Assembly (NCBI GenBank): GCA_050014015.1
Contig: JBEKEC010000049.1
Span: 1 to 64,000, forward strand
Source of the DNA: PALSA-1353 sp050014015
Lineage (GTDB): Bacteria > Planctomycetota > Phycisphaerae > Tepidisphaerales > Tepidisphaeraceae
DNA length: 64,000 nucleotides
Direction: 5' to 3'
Shown: one piece after another, positions 1-7,003 of the stretch
Layout: every line of letters begins with the position of its first letter
Position numbering within the stretch: the first letter of the stretch is position 1
Notes under the pieces: generated by a model
The model's input: only the letters and a program-made list of their open reading frames with translations
Database searches by the model: none
What the model was told of the DNA's origin: nothing
Position numbers and translations under genes: made by a program

Positions 1-7
1 GGCCGAT

Positions 8-58
8 CGTCGTGTTCGCATGACTCCTCGCTGCGCTCGTCGTCACGCGAACACGACG
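8..58. repeat. inverted repeat, 12-bp arms
   Basis: CGTCGTGTTCGC at 8-19 is the exact reverse complement of 47-58. The 27-base centre contains a shorter nested GACGA/TCGTC pairing. It lies in a gene-free left edge (1-206) and no protein-like frame covers it. It could form a hairpin in DNA or RNA; its function is unknown. Confidence 0.6.
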
Positions 59-97
59 AGGCATAGTAGAACGTCTCTTGGTATTCTTGAACATACA

Positions 98-190
98 AGA
101 CGCGAAGAACGCGAAGAAGCGCGAAGAGGACAAATAAAATTGATATTCCTTCGCGCAACTTCGCGTCTTCGCGCCTTCGCGGTTTATCTT
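98..190. repeat. GCGAAG-type palindromic intergenic repeat, copy 1
   Basis: A run of direct CGCGAAG units at about 100-127 is followed by complementary CTTCGCG units at about 152-182, so the block folds on itself around an AT-rich centre. A second copy lies at 10222-10305. The short frame that covers it looks like a repeat shadow, not a gene. Confidence 0.65.
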
Positions 191-206
191 TACCAGGGAG
201 CCTGAA

Positions 207-674
207 ATGGGTGATGCTTTCTCGTTAACGAAGGATTTGCAGGGGCGGCTGGTGCTGGGGCGGGCTGGGATGGAGGATGTCGTCGATGTGCGCATCCGGC
301 GGGCGTTTCCATGGTCGTGCCCGACGCGGCATATCAGCGTCCGGACCAAGGAGGGCAAGGAATTGGTCATGATTGACGACGTGACGGCGCTGCCGGATGG
401 GCTGCGGACGATCTTGCTGGGGGAGATGGCGTCGACGACGTTGATTCCGTTGATTCAGCGGGTGATGAAGGTTGACGTGCGGTTCGGATTTCAGCAGTGG
501 ACGGTGGCGACGGATCGTGGCGCGGCGGAGTTCCGGGTGCAGGAACGGGAAGACATCCGGTTTATGCCCGATGGGCGGTTTACAGTGAAGGACGCGGATG
601 GGAATTTGTATGAGCTTGGGCCGCTGAGTTCGCTGGATGAGCATAGCCGCAGAGCGGTGGAAGCGGTGGTGTAG
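207..674 (+). CDS. DUF1854 domain protein
   Basis: This 155-residue protein matches the DUF1854 pattern over its full length: an RRAFP core near residue 32, a RHISVR strand near 41, the acidic MIDDVTALP segment near 55, TDRG near 108, a REDIR motif near 118, and a DADGNLYEL end near 134. The family's function is unknown. In other bacteria it is often encoded beside an ABC transporter, and an ABC ATPase lies 1.1 kb downstream here, though on the opposite strand. The ATG follows a GGGAG ribosome site. It has no signal peptide or membrane segment and is probably cytoplasmic. The family call is fairly firm; no role is proposed. Confidence 0.8.
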   Translation: MGDAFSLTKDLQGRLVLGRAGMEDVVDVRIRRAFPWSCPTRHISVRTKEGKELVMIDDVTALPDGLRTILLGEMASTTLIPLIQRVMKVDVRFGFQQWTVATDRGAAEFRVQEREDIRFMPDGRFTVKDADGNLYELGPLSSLDEHSRRAVEAVV

Positions 675-733
675 GGAGAGATTCGGTGGTGGGTCGATTT
701 GAATGTTGAAGGGGTTGGGATGGTCCCAGGGTC

Positions 734-755
734 CCAGGGGAGCAAGCTCCCCTGG
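734..755. repeat. AA-centre hairpin repeat (GAGCAAGCTC family), copy 1
   Basis: Arms CCAGGGGAGC (734-743) and GCTCCCCTGG (746-755) pair perfectly around AA, followed by CTTTG. The flank GGTTGGGATG just upstream recurs before other copies, so the mobile or copied unit is about 45 bases. It lies between the DUF1854 gene and the zinc-ribbon gene. Confidence 0.8.
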
Positions 756-796
756 CTTTGCGCCGGGGTGATTCGAGCGTAGGATTTCAGGGGGAC

Positions 797-1588
797 ATGA
801 TCGTCTTTCCCTGTCATATTTGCCGGGCGTCGCTGTCCGCGGAGGAGGGGCAGGCGGGACAGACGTTGCGTTGTCCGGTTTGCCGAACGACGGTGCGCGT
901 GCCGGTGCGGGAGGGGACGGAAGGGTCGGTGGCGGCGGGGCCGGCGGTGGCGGCGGCGGGGGCGAGCGTCATGATGCCGCGTTCGGTTTCCGCGCCGCGG
1001 TTCGCGGGGAAACGGTATGGGTTCAACTGCGGATATTGTTCGAGCCGGCTTGAGGCCACGGAATCAATGGCGGCGCAGGAGGGCCAATGCCCGACTTGCG
1101 GGAACCAGATCACCATCCCGATCCTGGACCGATACGGGCGGCTGATCGATCCGAAGACGCGGCAAATCATCAAGCAGGACCCGCATCCGGTACACGCCTA
1201 CGCCGCCGCGGGCGATCGCGCTCCGCATATCCGGCGGTCCAAGGAGGGCAAGCAGGTGATCGTGTGCCCGCGGTGCCGGGCCAATAGCCCGATCACGGCC
1301 AACAACTGCGCGAGCTGCGGCATGCCGTTCACCATGGAAGGAACCACGCTGGAAACGACGGGGAGCAATAACGGCTACTGCGTGGCATCGCTGGTGTTGG
1401 GCATTATCGGCATGCCGGCGTTTTATATCCTCGTCCCCGCGATCCTCGCGATCATCTTCGGGATCGTGGGATTGCGGCAAATCTCAAGCCCCGATACACC
1501 CACGCGCGGTGGGCGGGGGATGGCCATAGCGGGAATCATCTGCGGTTCGATCGCAGGGGTGCTGTGGGCGGCTGTGTGGTTGCACTAA
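797..1588 (+). CDS. multi-zinc-ribbon protein with C-terminal DUF4190-like membrane domain
   Basis: The 263-residue product has three zinc-ribbon-like knuckle pairs: CHIC/CPVC near the N-terminus, CGYC/CPTCG near residue 80, and CPRC/CASCG near residue 160. A C-terminal module of two hydrophobic helices follows (about 195-260, with a GIVGLRQIS turn), which is the DUF4190 pattern. A start at 797 (MIVFPCHIC) is preferred to an upstream ATG at 758 because it follows a GGGGG ribosome site and the upstream codons are repeat-derived. The ribbons probably face the cytoplasm. The combination is common in planctomycetes but the role is unknown. A related DUF4190-like protein is at 16028-16768. Confidence 0.8.
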   Translation: MIVFPCHICRASLSAEEGQAGQTLRCPVCRTTVRVPVREGTEGSVAAGPAVAAAGASVMMPRSVSAPRFAGKRYGFNCGYCSSRLEATESMAAQEGQCPTCGNQITIPILDRYGRLIDPKTRQIIKQDPHPVHAYAAAGDRAPHIRRSKEGKQVIVCPRCRANSPITANNCASCGMPFTMEGTTLETTGSNNGYCVASLVLGIIGMPAFYILVPAILAIIFGIVGLRQISSPDTPTRGGRGMAIAGIICGSIAGVLWAAVWLH

Positions 1589-1618
1589 GGGGTTGTGCAA
1601 GAACAAAGGCGCAGAAAA

Positions 1619-1660
1619 CCCCCACCCCAGCCCTCCCCCTGAGTACAGGGAGAGGGGGAA
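1619..1660. repeat. CCCTCACCCC...GGGGGAA palindromic repeat, copy 1
   Basis: A C-rich arm (CCCCAGCCCTCCCCCT) is followed by GAGTACAGG and a complementary AGGGAGAGGGGG arm. The same unit recurs at 28177, about 39709 and about 56734. It belongs to a type of short intergenic repeat seen in many environmental bacteria. It lies in the convergent gap between the zinc-ribbon gene and the ABC ATPase gene. Confidence 0.7.
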
Positions 1661-1727
1661 AATGCGGCGTTGTTCTTGCACGGCCTCTAAATGGAGGTTC
1701 GCGATTTCGGGACATGGAGAAGAACGC

Positions 1728-1743
1728 GCGTCGCAAGCGACGC
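1728..1743. repeat. AA-centre hairpin repeat with different arms
   Basis: Arms GCGTCGC and GCGACGC flank a central AA and are followed by GGCTAAACGG. The tail is shared with the copy at 2542, while the arms are entirely different but still complementary. Confidence 0.6.
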
Positions 1744-1764
1744 GGCTAAACGGCAGACACCGAA

Positions 1765-2529
1765 TTAGATTTGTGGGACGACGACGGGATTGGCGGGGTC
1801 GCCGTAGCGTTGGATGGGGATGCCGTAAACCGGGGAAAGAACTTCGGGACGCAAGACGGCGTCGGGGATGCCGGAGGCGGCGATGCGGCCGTCGCTCAGG
1901 AGAATCAGGCGGTCGGTCATGGCGCCGGCGACGTTCAACTCGTGGGAAGCTACCAAAACGGCCAGGCCCTTTTTGCGAGCCAGGTCGCGGAGGAGTTGCC
2001 AGAGTTCGATCTGATGCTTGAGGTCAAGGAATGTATTGGGTTCGTCGAGCAGAAGTGCGGCGGGCTCCTGGGCGAGGCATCGGCCGATGAAAACGCGCTG
2101 GCGCTGACCGCCGGACATCGCATCCAGGGGACGATCGAGGATGTCGTCCAGGGCGAGTAGTCGGGCGACTTCGAGGGTGACGCGCTGGTCGGCGCTGGAT
2201 TCCAGACCGAATGGGCCCCAGCGTGCGGCTCGCCCCAGGCGGAGACAATCGGCGACGGTCTGGCCGGGGTCGTGGCGCGGCGATTGGGGCAAATAGGCGA
2301 CGACGCGGGCCAGATCACGGAGGCGCCAATCCCGAAGATTTTTGTCTTGCCAGAGGATTTGGCCCTGGCCGGGGAGATGGCCGAGGAGGGTTTTGATGAG
2401 GGTGCTTTTGCCGCTGCCGTTGGGGCCGATGAGGGCGACGATTTCGCCGGATTGGAGTGAAAGCGAGACCCCGCGCAGGGCGGGGCGGTCGGCGTAGGAG
2501 AAGGAAACGTCGGTGGATTGGAGGATCAT
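1765..2529 (-). CDS. ABC transporter ATP-binding protein, FecE/BtuD type
   Basis: This is a 254-residue nucleotide-binding subunit. Walker A GPNGSGKST is at 35-43, the Q-loop YLPQS at 79-83, signature SGGQRQR at 139-145, Walker B LLLDEP at 159-164, and the switch histidine in ASHE near 196. The FLDLKHQ segment after Walker B is typical of ATPases that power ferric-siderophore, heme or cobalamin import. It would bind a membrane permease dimer on the cytoplasmic side, but no permease or binding protein is nearby, so the gene is orphaned here and the substrate cannot be read. A hairpin repeat lies immediately upstream of its start. Confidence 0.88.
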   Translation of the reverse strand: MILQSTDVSFSYADRPALRGVSLSLQSGEIVALIGPNGSGKSTLIKTLLGHLPGQGQILWQDKNLRDWRLRDLARVVAYLPQSPRHDPGQTVADCLRLGRAARWGPFGLESSADQRVTLEVARLLALDDILDRPLDAMSGGQRQRVFIGRCLAQEPAALLLDEPNTFLDLKHQIELWQLLRDLARKKGLAVLVASHELNVAGAMTDRLILLSDGRIAASGIPDAVLRPEVLSPVYGIPIQRYGDPANPVVVPQI

Positions 2530-2541
2530 GGAAGAAGAATA

Positions 2542-2559
2542 CGGCGAGCAAGCTCGCCG
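2542..2559. repeat. AA-centre hairpin repeat (CGGCGAGC arms), copy 1
   Basis: Arms CGGCGAGC and GCTCGCCG pair around AA, then GGCTAAACGGG. A near-identical copy is at 16792-16809 and a degenerate one at about 46903-46937. It sits between the starts of the ABC ATPase gene and the end of the TPR gene. Confidence 0.75.
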
Positions 2560-2586
2560 GCTAAACGGGAGAACGCCAAAAGGGGT

Positions 2587-3978
2587 TCAGACGCGGAGTT
2601 TTTTTATCCGCGCCTGGACGTCCTTGTAATTGAAATCCCACTGGGCGACCTTGCTGTAATGGCCCAGGGCTTCGGGCTTCATTGCCTTTTCTTCCAGCAC
2701 GCGGGCGCGCCAGTAGAACATTTCCTTGGATCGGTCGTCGCCTTGAAGCTGATAATCCTTGATCAGACCGCCGAGGGTGTCGTCGGCCTCGTCGATGAAT
2801 TTGGCGTTGTAAAACGAAAGACCAAGAAGAAGGCCGGCGTCGATGCGGAACTTTGGGTCCTGGCGGGCCTGCTGAAGAATGGGGATCGCGTCCTGAAAGC
2901 GCTGGAGGCTGAACAATCGTTTTCCCATTTCAAATCGCCAGCGCATGTCGGTGGGATAAGCCTCGGCGGCCTGGGCAAATTCCTTGTATTCGAATTCGAG
3001 TTGCTCGCGTTTGAAATCGGTGTAATCCTTGCGGAGTTCCTCGTTGTCGCGGTCCTTTAACAGGGCCTCGCGTTTGCCCCGTTCCATGCGGTTCCACTGC
3101 TTCATCTGAATCTGACCGATGCGCTGACGATAGCGGTACTGCTTGGTCAGGTCGTACATTTCCTGCAAGAGGTCGATGGCCTTGCTCTCAAAATCCGGGT
3201 GCTCGGTCTTTTCGTAGGCGTCGACGAGGCGCATGGTCTTGCCGGGATCGTGGGGGGCGGCTTTGTATTCCTGCTCGGCCTGAAGAATGATGGCCTGCTG
3301 GGAGTCGAGGTCGACGAAATCCTTATCGCCGGTGAGAAGCATTTGCTGCTTGTTCATGTCGCGGATTTGATTGCGGAAGTCGCCGCCCTTGGCGTAGCCG
3401 GCGTTTTCCATGGTGTCCATGGCGCCGAGGTTTTTGAGTTCGGTGGACAAATCCATGTCATTGGGCTTGAGCATCAGGGCGTATTGGCAGGCATCGGCCG
3501 CCAGGCGCCACATCTTCATGCCCTTGTACACGTCTCGCAGAACGATGAATTTGCTGTAATCGGGTTTTTTGTCGTCGGCATTGGCTTTCTGCAAAATAGC
3601 GCCGATCCACAGGACCGTATCCCAATACCCGCCGCGATAGGCGCTTTGCAGCAGGCTCTGCATGTGATCGGTATTTCCGGGATCGAAGGAGAGCAGCTTT
3701 TCGGCGTTGAGCATGTTGGTCATGTCGTTGCTCGTGGGGCGTTTGAGCTTCATGCCGTCGAAAAAGCCGATTGACTTGCCACCGCTGGCCTTGCGCTTGA
3801 GGGAGATTTCCCGCAACTCCTGGTGAGCGTCGACGGCGTCGGGGTCCAATTCGAAGCCGCTGATATACATGGAGATGGCGTATTCGTAGTTGCCGGTCCC
3901 CGCAACGGTTTTTCCCCTCTCGAAGAAGACCTTGGCCTTGGCGCGATCTTCAGGCGGAACCTCTTTATATTCAGCCAC
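2587..3978 (-). CDS. TPR-like helical repeat protein
   Basis: The product is a 463-residue soluble protein made of helical hairpins with tetratricopeptide spacing. The clearest are near the N-terminus (ERGKTVAGTGNYEYAISMY), around residues 150-190, and at 320-450 (GKRLFSLQRFQDAIPILQQA). The GTG at 3978 is chosen because AGGAAGGG lies a few bases upstream; the ATG at 4008 adds ten residues with no ribosome site. No enzyme motif, signal peptide or membrane segment is seen. It is divergent from def across 157 bases. A scaffold role is inferred from the repeats only. Confidence 0.8.
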   Translation of the reverse strand: MAEYKEVPPEDRAKAKVFFERGKTVAGTGNYEYAISMYISGFELDPDAVDAHQELREISLKRKASGGKSIGFFDGMKLKRPTSNDMTNMLNAEKLLSFDPGNTDHMQSLLQSAYRGGYWDTVLWIGAILQKANADDKKPDYSKFIVLRDVYKGMKMWRLAADACQYALMLKPNDMDLSTELKNLGAMDTMENAGYAKGGDFRNQIRDMNKQQMLLTGDKDFVDLDSQQAIILQAEQEYKAAPHDPGKTMRLVDAYEKTEHPDFESKAIDLLQEMYDLTKQYRYRQRIGQIQMKQWNRMERGKREALLKDRDNEELRKDYTDFKREQLEFEYKEFAQAAEAYPTDMRWRFEMGKRLFSLQRFQDAIPILQQARQDPKFRIDAGLLLGLSFYNAKFIDEADDTLGGLIKDYQLQGDDRSKEMFYWRARVLEEKAMKPEALGHYSKVAQWDFNYKDVQARIKKLRV

Positions 3979-4058
3979 GTGACCCTTCCTTAAAACCAAC
4001 CCAACCAAAGACAGGGCTACTGACGGGCGCTTGGAGAGCCGAATCTATCCGAGTCCCG

Positions 4059-4087
4059 TTGAACCTGTCAAACAATTCATCTACTGT
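4059..4087 (+). promoter_or_regulatory. candidate sigma-70 promoter for def-fmt
   Basis: TTGAAC (4059-4064) and TACTGT (4082-4087) are 17 bases apart, about 45 bases upstream of the preferred def start. It lies in the divergent gap with the TPR gene. Confidence 0.4.
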
Positions 4088-4135
4088 TTAGGGGAACAGA
4101 TGTTACGCATTTTGTGCGCCGAATCGAGCCAGGGC

Positions 4136-4675
4136 ATGTTTGAGGATTTGAAAATCATTTCGTACCCCGACCCGCGGTTACGCAAAACGAGCGTGGAGGT
4201 GGGGAAGTTCGACGAGAATCTTTCGGCGTTGGCGAAGCGGATGTTCGAGCTGATGCGCGAGGCGCGCGGAGTGGGGTTGGCGGCGGCGCAAGTGGGGCAC
4301 GGCGTTCGCCTGTTCGTCGTGAACCATACGGGCAAGCCGGAAGACGATCGCGTCTACGTGAACCCGGTCATTTCTGATGCGGAGGGGGAAGAAACGTCGG
4401 AGGAAGGGTGCCTGAGTCTGCCGGGCATCAACGTGCAGGTTACGCGCCCCAAGGCGGCCAAAATCCGGGCCAAAGACCTGGCGGGAAACCCCGTCGAGCA
4501 AACGGAGACGGGGTACGCCGCACGAATCTGGCAACATGAACTGGACCACCTCAACGGAGTGCTGATCATCGACCGAGCGGGTCCGACGGCGAAGATGGAG
4601 AGCCGCAAGATACTGAAGGAGTTGGAAGAGAAATATGACGCGAAGAAAGTTGAGGAGCGGAGGAAGAAGCGATAG
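4136..4675 (+). CDS. def: peptide deformylase
   Basis: This enzyme removes the formyl group from the N-terminal methionine of nascent proteins at the ribosome. All three family motifs are present in the 179-residue form: GVGLAAAQVG at 45-54, EGCLSLPG at 90-97 and QHELDHLNG at 133-141. Cys92, His134 and His138 are the expected metal ligands and Glu135 the catalytic base. The ATG at 4136 is preferred because MFEDLKIISYPDPRLR is the normal family N-terminus; an upstream ATG at 4031 would add 35 unrelated residues. It is followed, after a double hairpin repeat, by fmt, the enzyme that adds the formyl group. Confidence 0.95.
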   Translation: MFEDLKIISYPDPRLRKTSVEVGKFDENLSALAKRMFELMREARGVGLAAAQVGHGVRLFVVNHTGKPEDDRVYVNPVISDAEGEETSEEGCLSLPGINVQVTRPKAAKIRAKDLAGNPVEQTETGYAARIWQHELDHLNGVLIIDRAGPTAKMESRKILKELEEKYDAKKVEERRKKR

Positions 4676-4680
4676 CGGGT

Positions 4681-4726
4681 CCAGGGGAGCAAGCTCCGTC
4701 CAGGGGAGCAAGCTCCCCCGGCTTTG
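4681..4726. repeat. AA-centre hairpin repeat, tandem pair between def and fmt
   Basis: A truncated copy (4681-4697) is followed directly by a fuller copy (about 4700-4726) ending in GGCTTTG. The pair fills most of the def-fmt gap, so it would lie in the shared transcript. Confidence 0.75.
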
Positions 4727-4744
4727 GTTGGTGAAGGTGAGCCG

Positions 4745-5710
4745 ATGGCAGGCATGCGCATTATTTTTGCGGGTAGCGGGGAGTTTGGCGTGCCGACGCT
4801 TGGGGCGTTGCTGGCGGGACAGGAGATCGTCGCGGTGTATACGCAGCCTGAACGGTGGGCGGGCAGAGGGCGAACCCTTACACCGACGCCAATCGCGCGG
4901 TTTGTGCAGGGGCGCGAGGCGCGCCTTGTTCAAACGGCTAACATCAACGACGAAACGATGCCGCCCGCGGACTTGATGGTGGTGATCGCGTTTGGCCAGA
5001 AAATCGCGCCGGCGGCGGTGAATCACTCGCGCCTGGGGAGCGTAAATCTGCACGCATCGCTGCTGCCCAAATACCGCGGGGCGGCGCCGATCAACTGGGC
5101 GATTCTCCGCGGCGAAAGCGAAACGGGAAACAGCATCATCCGTCTCGCCCCCAAGTTGGACGGCGGCGCAATCCTCGCCCAATCGCGCGTTTTGATCGGC
5201 GAAACCGAAACGGCCGGGGAACTGCACGACCGGCTGGCCGTCGACGGCGCGCGGCTGATGCTTCAGACGGTGGATGATTTACAAGCGGGACGAGCGGTGG
5301 AAGTCCCCCAGGACGAAACGCTCGCCACGATAGCGCCCAAGCTTTGGCGTGAATCCACCGGAATCGATTGGGGAGTTGGGGCAACCGAAATCGCCCGGAA
5401 AATCCGCGGTCTATATCCGTGGCCGGGCTGCCGCGTTCGCCTGCTGGACGCGGCCGGCGTGGAAGTCGCCCGATTGACGCTGGTCCGCGCCCGCGGCGGC
5501 GAGGGCGAAGGCCCGCGCTGGCGCCCCGGCGAGATCACGATCGCGGGCGCGATCGCCTGCGGAGATGGGGCGGTGGAAATCCTTGAAATTCAACCCGACG
5601 GCAAGCGGCCCATGTCCCTGAGCGATTATCGCCGTGGAAATGCCTGGATGCCGGGGATGAAATTGGAGTCAATCGGGATTTCCCAAGGGAGCAAGCTCCC
5701 TGGGCTTTGA
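4745..5710 (+). CDS. fmt: methionyl-tRNA formyltransferase
   Basis: The 321-residue protein formylates Met-tRNA(fMet) with 10-formyl-tetrahydrofolate so that translation can start. The N-terminal Rossmann-like domain starts IIFAGSGEFGVP, carries the substrate loop QPERWAGRGRTLTPTP, and contains the signature NLHASLLPKYRGAAPINWAI region (catalytic Asn and His). A C-terminal tRNA-binding domain runs from about 205. The ATG at 4745 follows GAAGGTGAG. The last eight residues, QGSKLPGL, and the stop codon come from a hairpin repeat at 5682-5709, so the natural C-terminus was probably replaced by an inserted element without loss of frame. Confidence 0.94.
   Translation: MAGMRIIFAGSGEFGVPTLGALLAGQEIVAVYTQPERWAGRGRTLTPTPIARFVQGREARLVQTANINDETMPPADLMVVIAFGQKIAPAAVNHSRLGSVNLHASLLPKYRGAAPINWAILRGESETGNSIIRLAPKLDGGAILAQSRVLIGETETAGELHDRLAVDGARLMLQTVDDLQAGRAVEVPQDETLATIAPKLWRESTGIDWGVGATEIARKIRGLYPWPGCRVRLLDAAGVEVARLTLVRARGGEGEGPRWRPGEITIAGAIACGDGAVEILEIQPDGKRPMSLSDYRRGNAWMPGMKLESIGISQGSKLPGL
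5682..5709. repeat. AA-centre hairpin repeat inside the fmt 3' end
   Basis: Arms CCAAGGGAGC and GCTCCCTGGG around AA (one mismatch), then CTTTG. It encodes the last residues of Fmt and supplies its TGA stop. Confidence 0.75.
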
Positions 5711-5738
5711 ATTGGGAAAGTCGGCGACTGGCGGGATT

Positions 5739-6467
5739 TCAGGGAGCGGGGAATATTGGACGGATAATCAGGTCGGAGGTGTCCACGACGGCGACGATGT
5801 CAAAGACGTCGAGGCGGGCGGCGAAGTCGATGTCCGGCTCCAGGCCGGCGGCGATGATGTTTCTTCCGCCCTGGCAATCACGGAGAACGGCGGGCAAATC
5901 GCCGGCGGCGGCGAGGAAAAGACGCCGAGCCATTCTCGCGGCGTCGTTGGCGGGAAAATATCCATGCTGAAACAGACGCTGGCAAACGGCGCCGGCGCCG
6001 ATGACGTCTTCCATGGCGATTTGGTGATTGGTGCCGGAGCCAAGGAGCAAGATTGGCTGATGGGTGGCCGCGGCGGCGTTGGCGGCGGCGGCGGCGTTTA
6101 CCAGGGCGCCGGTGAAGAGATGGGAAGCGGATCGGGCGGCATTCAAAGCCCGGGTGCCGTTGGTGGTGGCCATGAACAGGTCGCGGCCGGCGTGCTGGGG
6201 CGTGAACTGCCGGGGACTGTTTCCCAGATCGACGCCGGGAGCGGGAAGGGCATTTACTTCACCGCAAAGAATGGGGCGGGGAGAGTATTTTTCGGCGGCG
6301 GATTTGGCATCGGAAAGCTCGGCAAAGGCGTGGACGGACCGGATGCCGGAGGCGAATGCGGAAGTAATGGTGGTAGTGGCGCGGAGCACGTCGAAAACGA
6401 CGACCGTCTTTTCGGTCAACGATTGTTCGCCGAGATAGGCTGGGGTCAGCACGACTTGAACGTCCAT
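5739..6467 (-). CDS. 2-phosphosulfolactate phosphatase family protein (ComB-like)
   Basis: The product is 242 residues from the ATG at 6467. Family features are VVVFDVLRATTTIT near the N-terminus, CGEVNALPAPGVDLGNSP near 70-87, TTNGTRAL near 100, and GSGTNH near 143. In methanogens ComB hydrolyses 2-phosphosulfolactate during coenzyme M synthesis, using Mg2+. Bacterial homologues are widespread without that pathway, so the true substrate here is unknown. The upstream ATG at 6521 gives 18 extra residues that do not look like the family. No coenzyme M genes are nearby. Confidence 0.85.
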   Translation of the reverse strand: MDVQVVLTPAYLGEQSLTEKTVVVFDVLRATTTITSAFASGIRSVHAFAELSDAKSAAEKYSPRPILCGEVNALPAPGVDLGNSPRQFTPQHAGRDLFMATTNGTRALNAARSASHLFTGALVNAAAAANAAAATHQPILLLGSGTNHQIAMEDVIGAGAVCQRLFQHGYFPANDAARMARRLFLAAAGDLPAVLRDCQGGRNIIAAGLEPDIDFAARLDVFDIVAVVDTSDLIIRPIFPAP

Positions 6468-6523
6468 GGAGTGAGACTGTAGCGTCAGGATGCGGGTGCG
6501 CAAAGGAGCGACGAAGCGCATGT

Positions 6524-6563
6524 AAAAATGAGAAACGGCGGCCCAACTACAAATGGGCCGCCG
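6524..6563 (-). terminator. rho-independent terminator of the zinc-ribbon gene
   Basis: Read on the minus strand, arms CGGCGGCCCA and TGGGCCGCCG (10 bp, perfect, 8-base loop) are followed by TTTCTCATTTTT. It lies 35 bases past the stop of the minus-strand gene at 6598-6831 and separates it from the comB-like gene. Confidence 0.75.
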
Positions 6564-6597
6564 ACTTCAGCAAGCAGGCAACTGTGAGAATCAAGAA

Positions 6598-6831
6598 TCA
6601 ATCCCCGTATCGATCGGCGTTTTCCAGGATTCCGCGGGGCCTGGCAAGACGTTCCCAGGAACGGCCATGGCATTTCGGGCAGATCGGGGGCGGCACGACC
6701 GCGCCTTCGGGCTCAAAACCGCAGCATCGGCATTGAACTGTGGCAACCGCCACGCGAGGCGCGGCGTGGAGATGCGGATCAAAAGTCGCGAAATGGCCGT
6801 CCGAGGCGAAATTGTCCATGCTGATCGACAT
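6598..6831 (-). CDS. small single zinc-ribbon protein
   Basis: The 77-residue product has an N-terminal stretch rich in Ser, Asp and His followed by CRCCG (about 42-46) and CPKCHG (about 59-64), a four-cysteine knuckle like those of rubredoxin-type or Zn-ribbon proteins. The ATG at 6831 is preferred because AAGGA lies six bases before it. An upstream ATG at 6924 would read through unrelated sequence. There is no membrane segment. A metal-binding or nucleic-acid-binding role is possible; nothing nearby indicates a partner. Confidence 0.7.
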   Translation of the reverse strand: MSISMDNFASDGHFATFDPHLHAAPRVAVATVQCRCCGFEPEGAVVPPPICPKCHGRSWERLARPRGILENADRYGD

Positions 6832-6909
6832 ACTGAGTCCTTTCTTTGAGGAGTGGTCCACTTCTGGAGGGAGCTGGGGAGCAAGGAGCGTGCCGAGAAA
6901 TGGCGGAAA

Positions 6910-6934
6910 CCCACGGACGGCCATCCGTGGGCTT
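6910..6934. repeat. CCCACGGA/TCCGTGGG hairpin repeat, copy 1
   Basis: CCCACGGA and TCCGTGGG flank CGGCCA and are followed by CTTGATTGGGGG. A second copy with a damaged left arm is at about 29544-29567. Read on the minus strand it could end transcription of the regulator gene at 7004-8401. Confidence 0.6.
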
Positions 6935-7003
6935 GATTGGGGGAGATCATTTGATGAATTGCCGGGGATTCCGCGAATATATGTTGGAATCGGCCGTGTT
7001 TTG

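Noticed and set aside
20..205. Short plus-strand frame at the left edge
   Set aside because: It runs through the inverted repeat and the GCGAAG palindromic repeat; composition reflects the repeat and there is no ribosome site or family.
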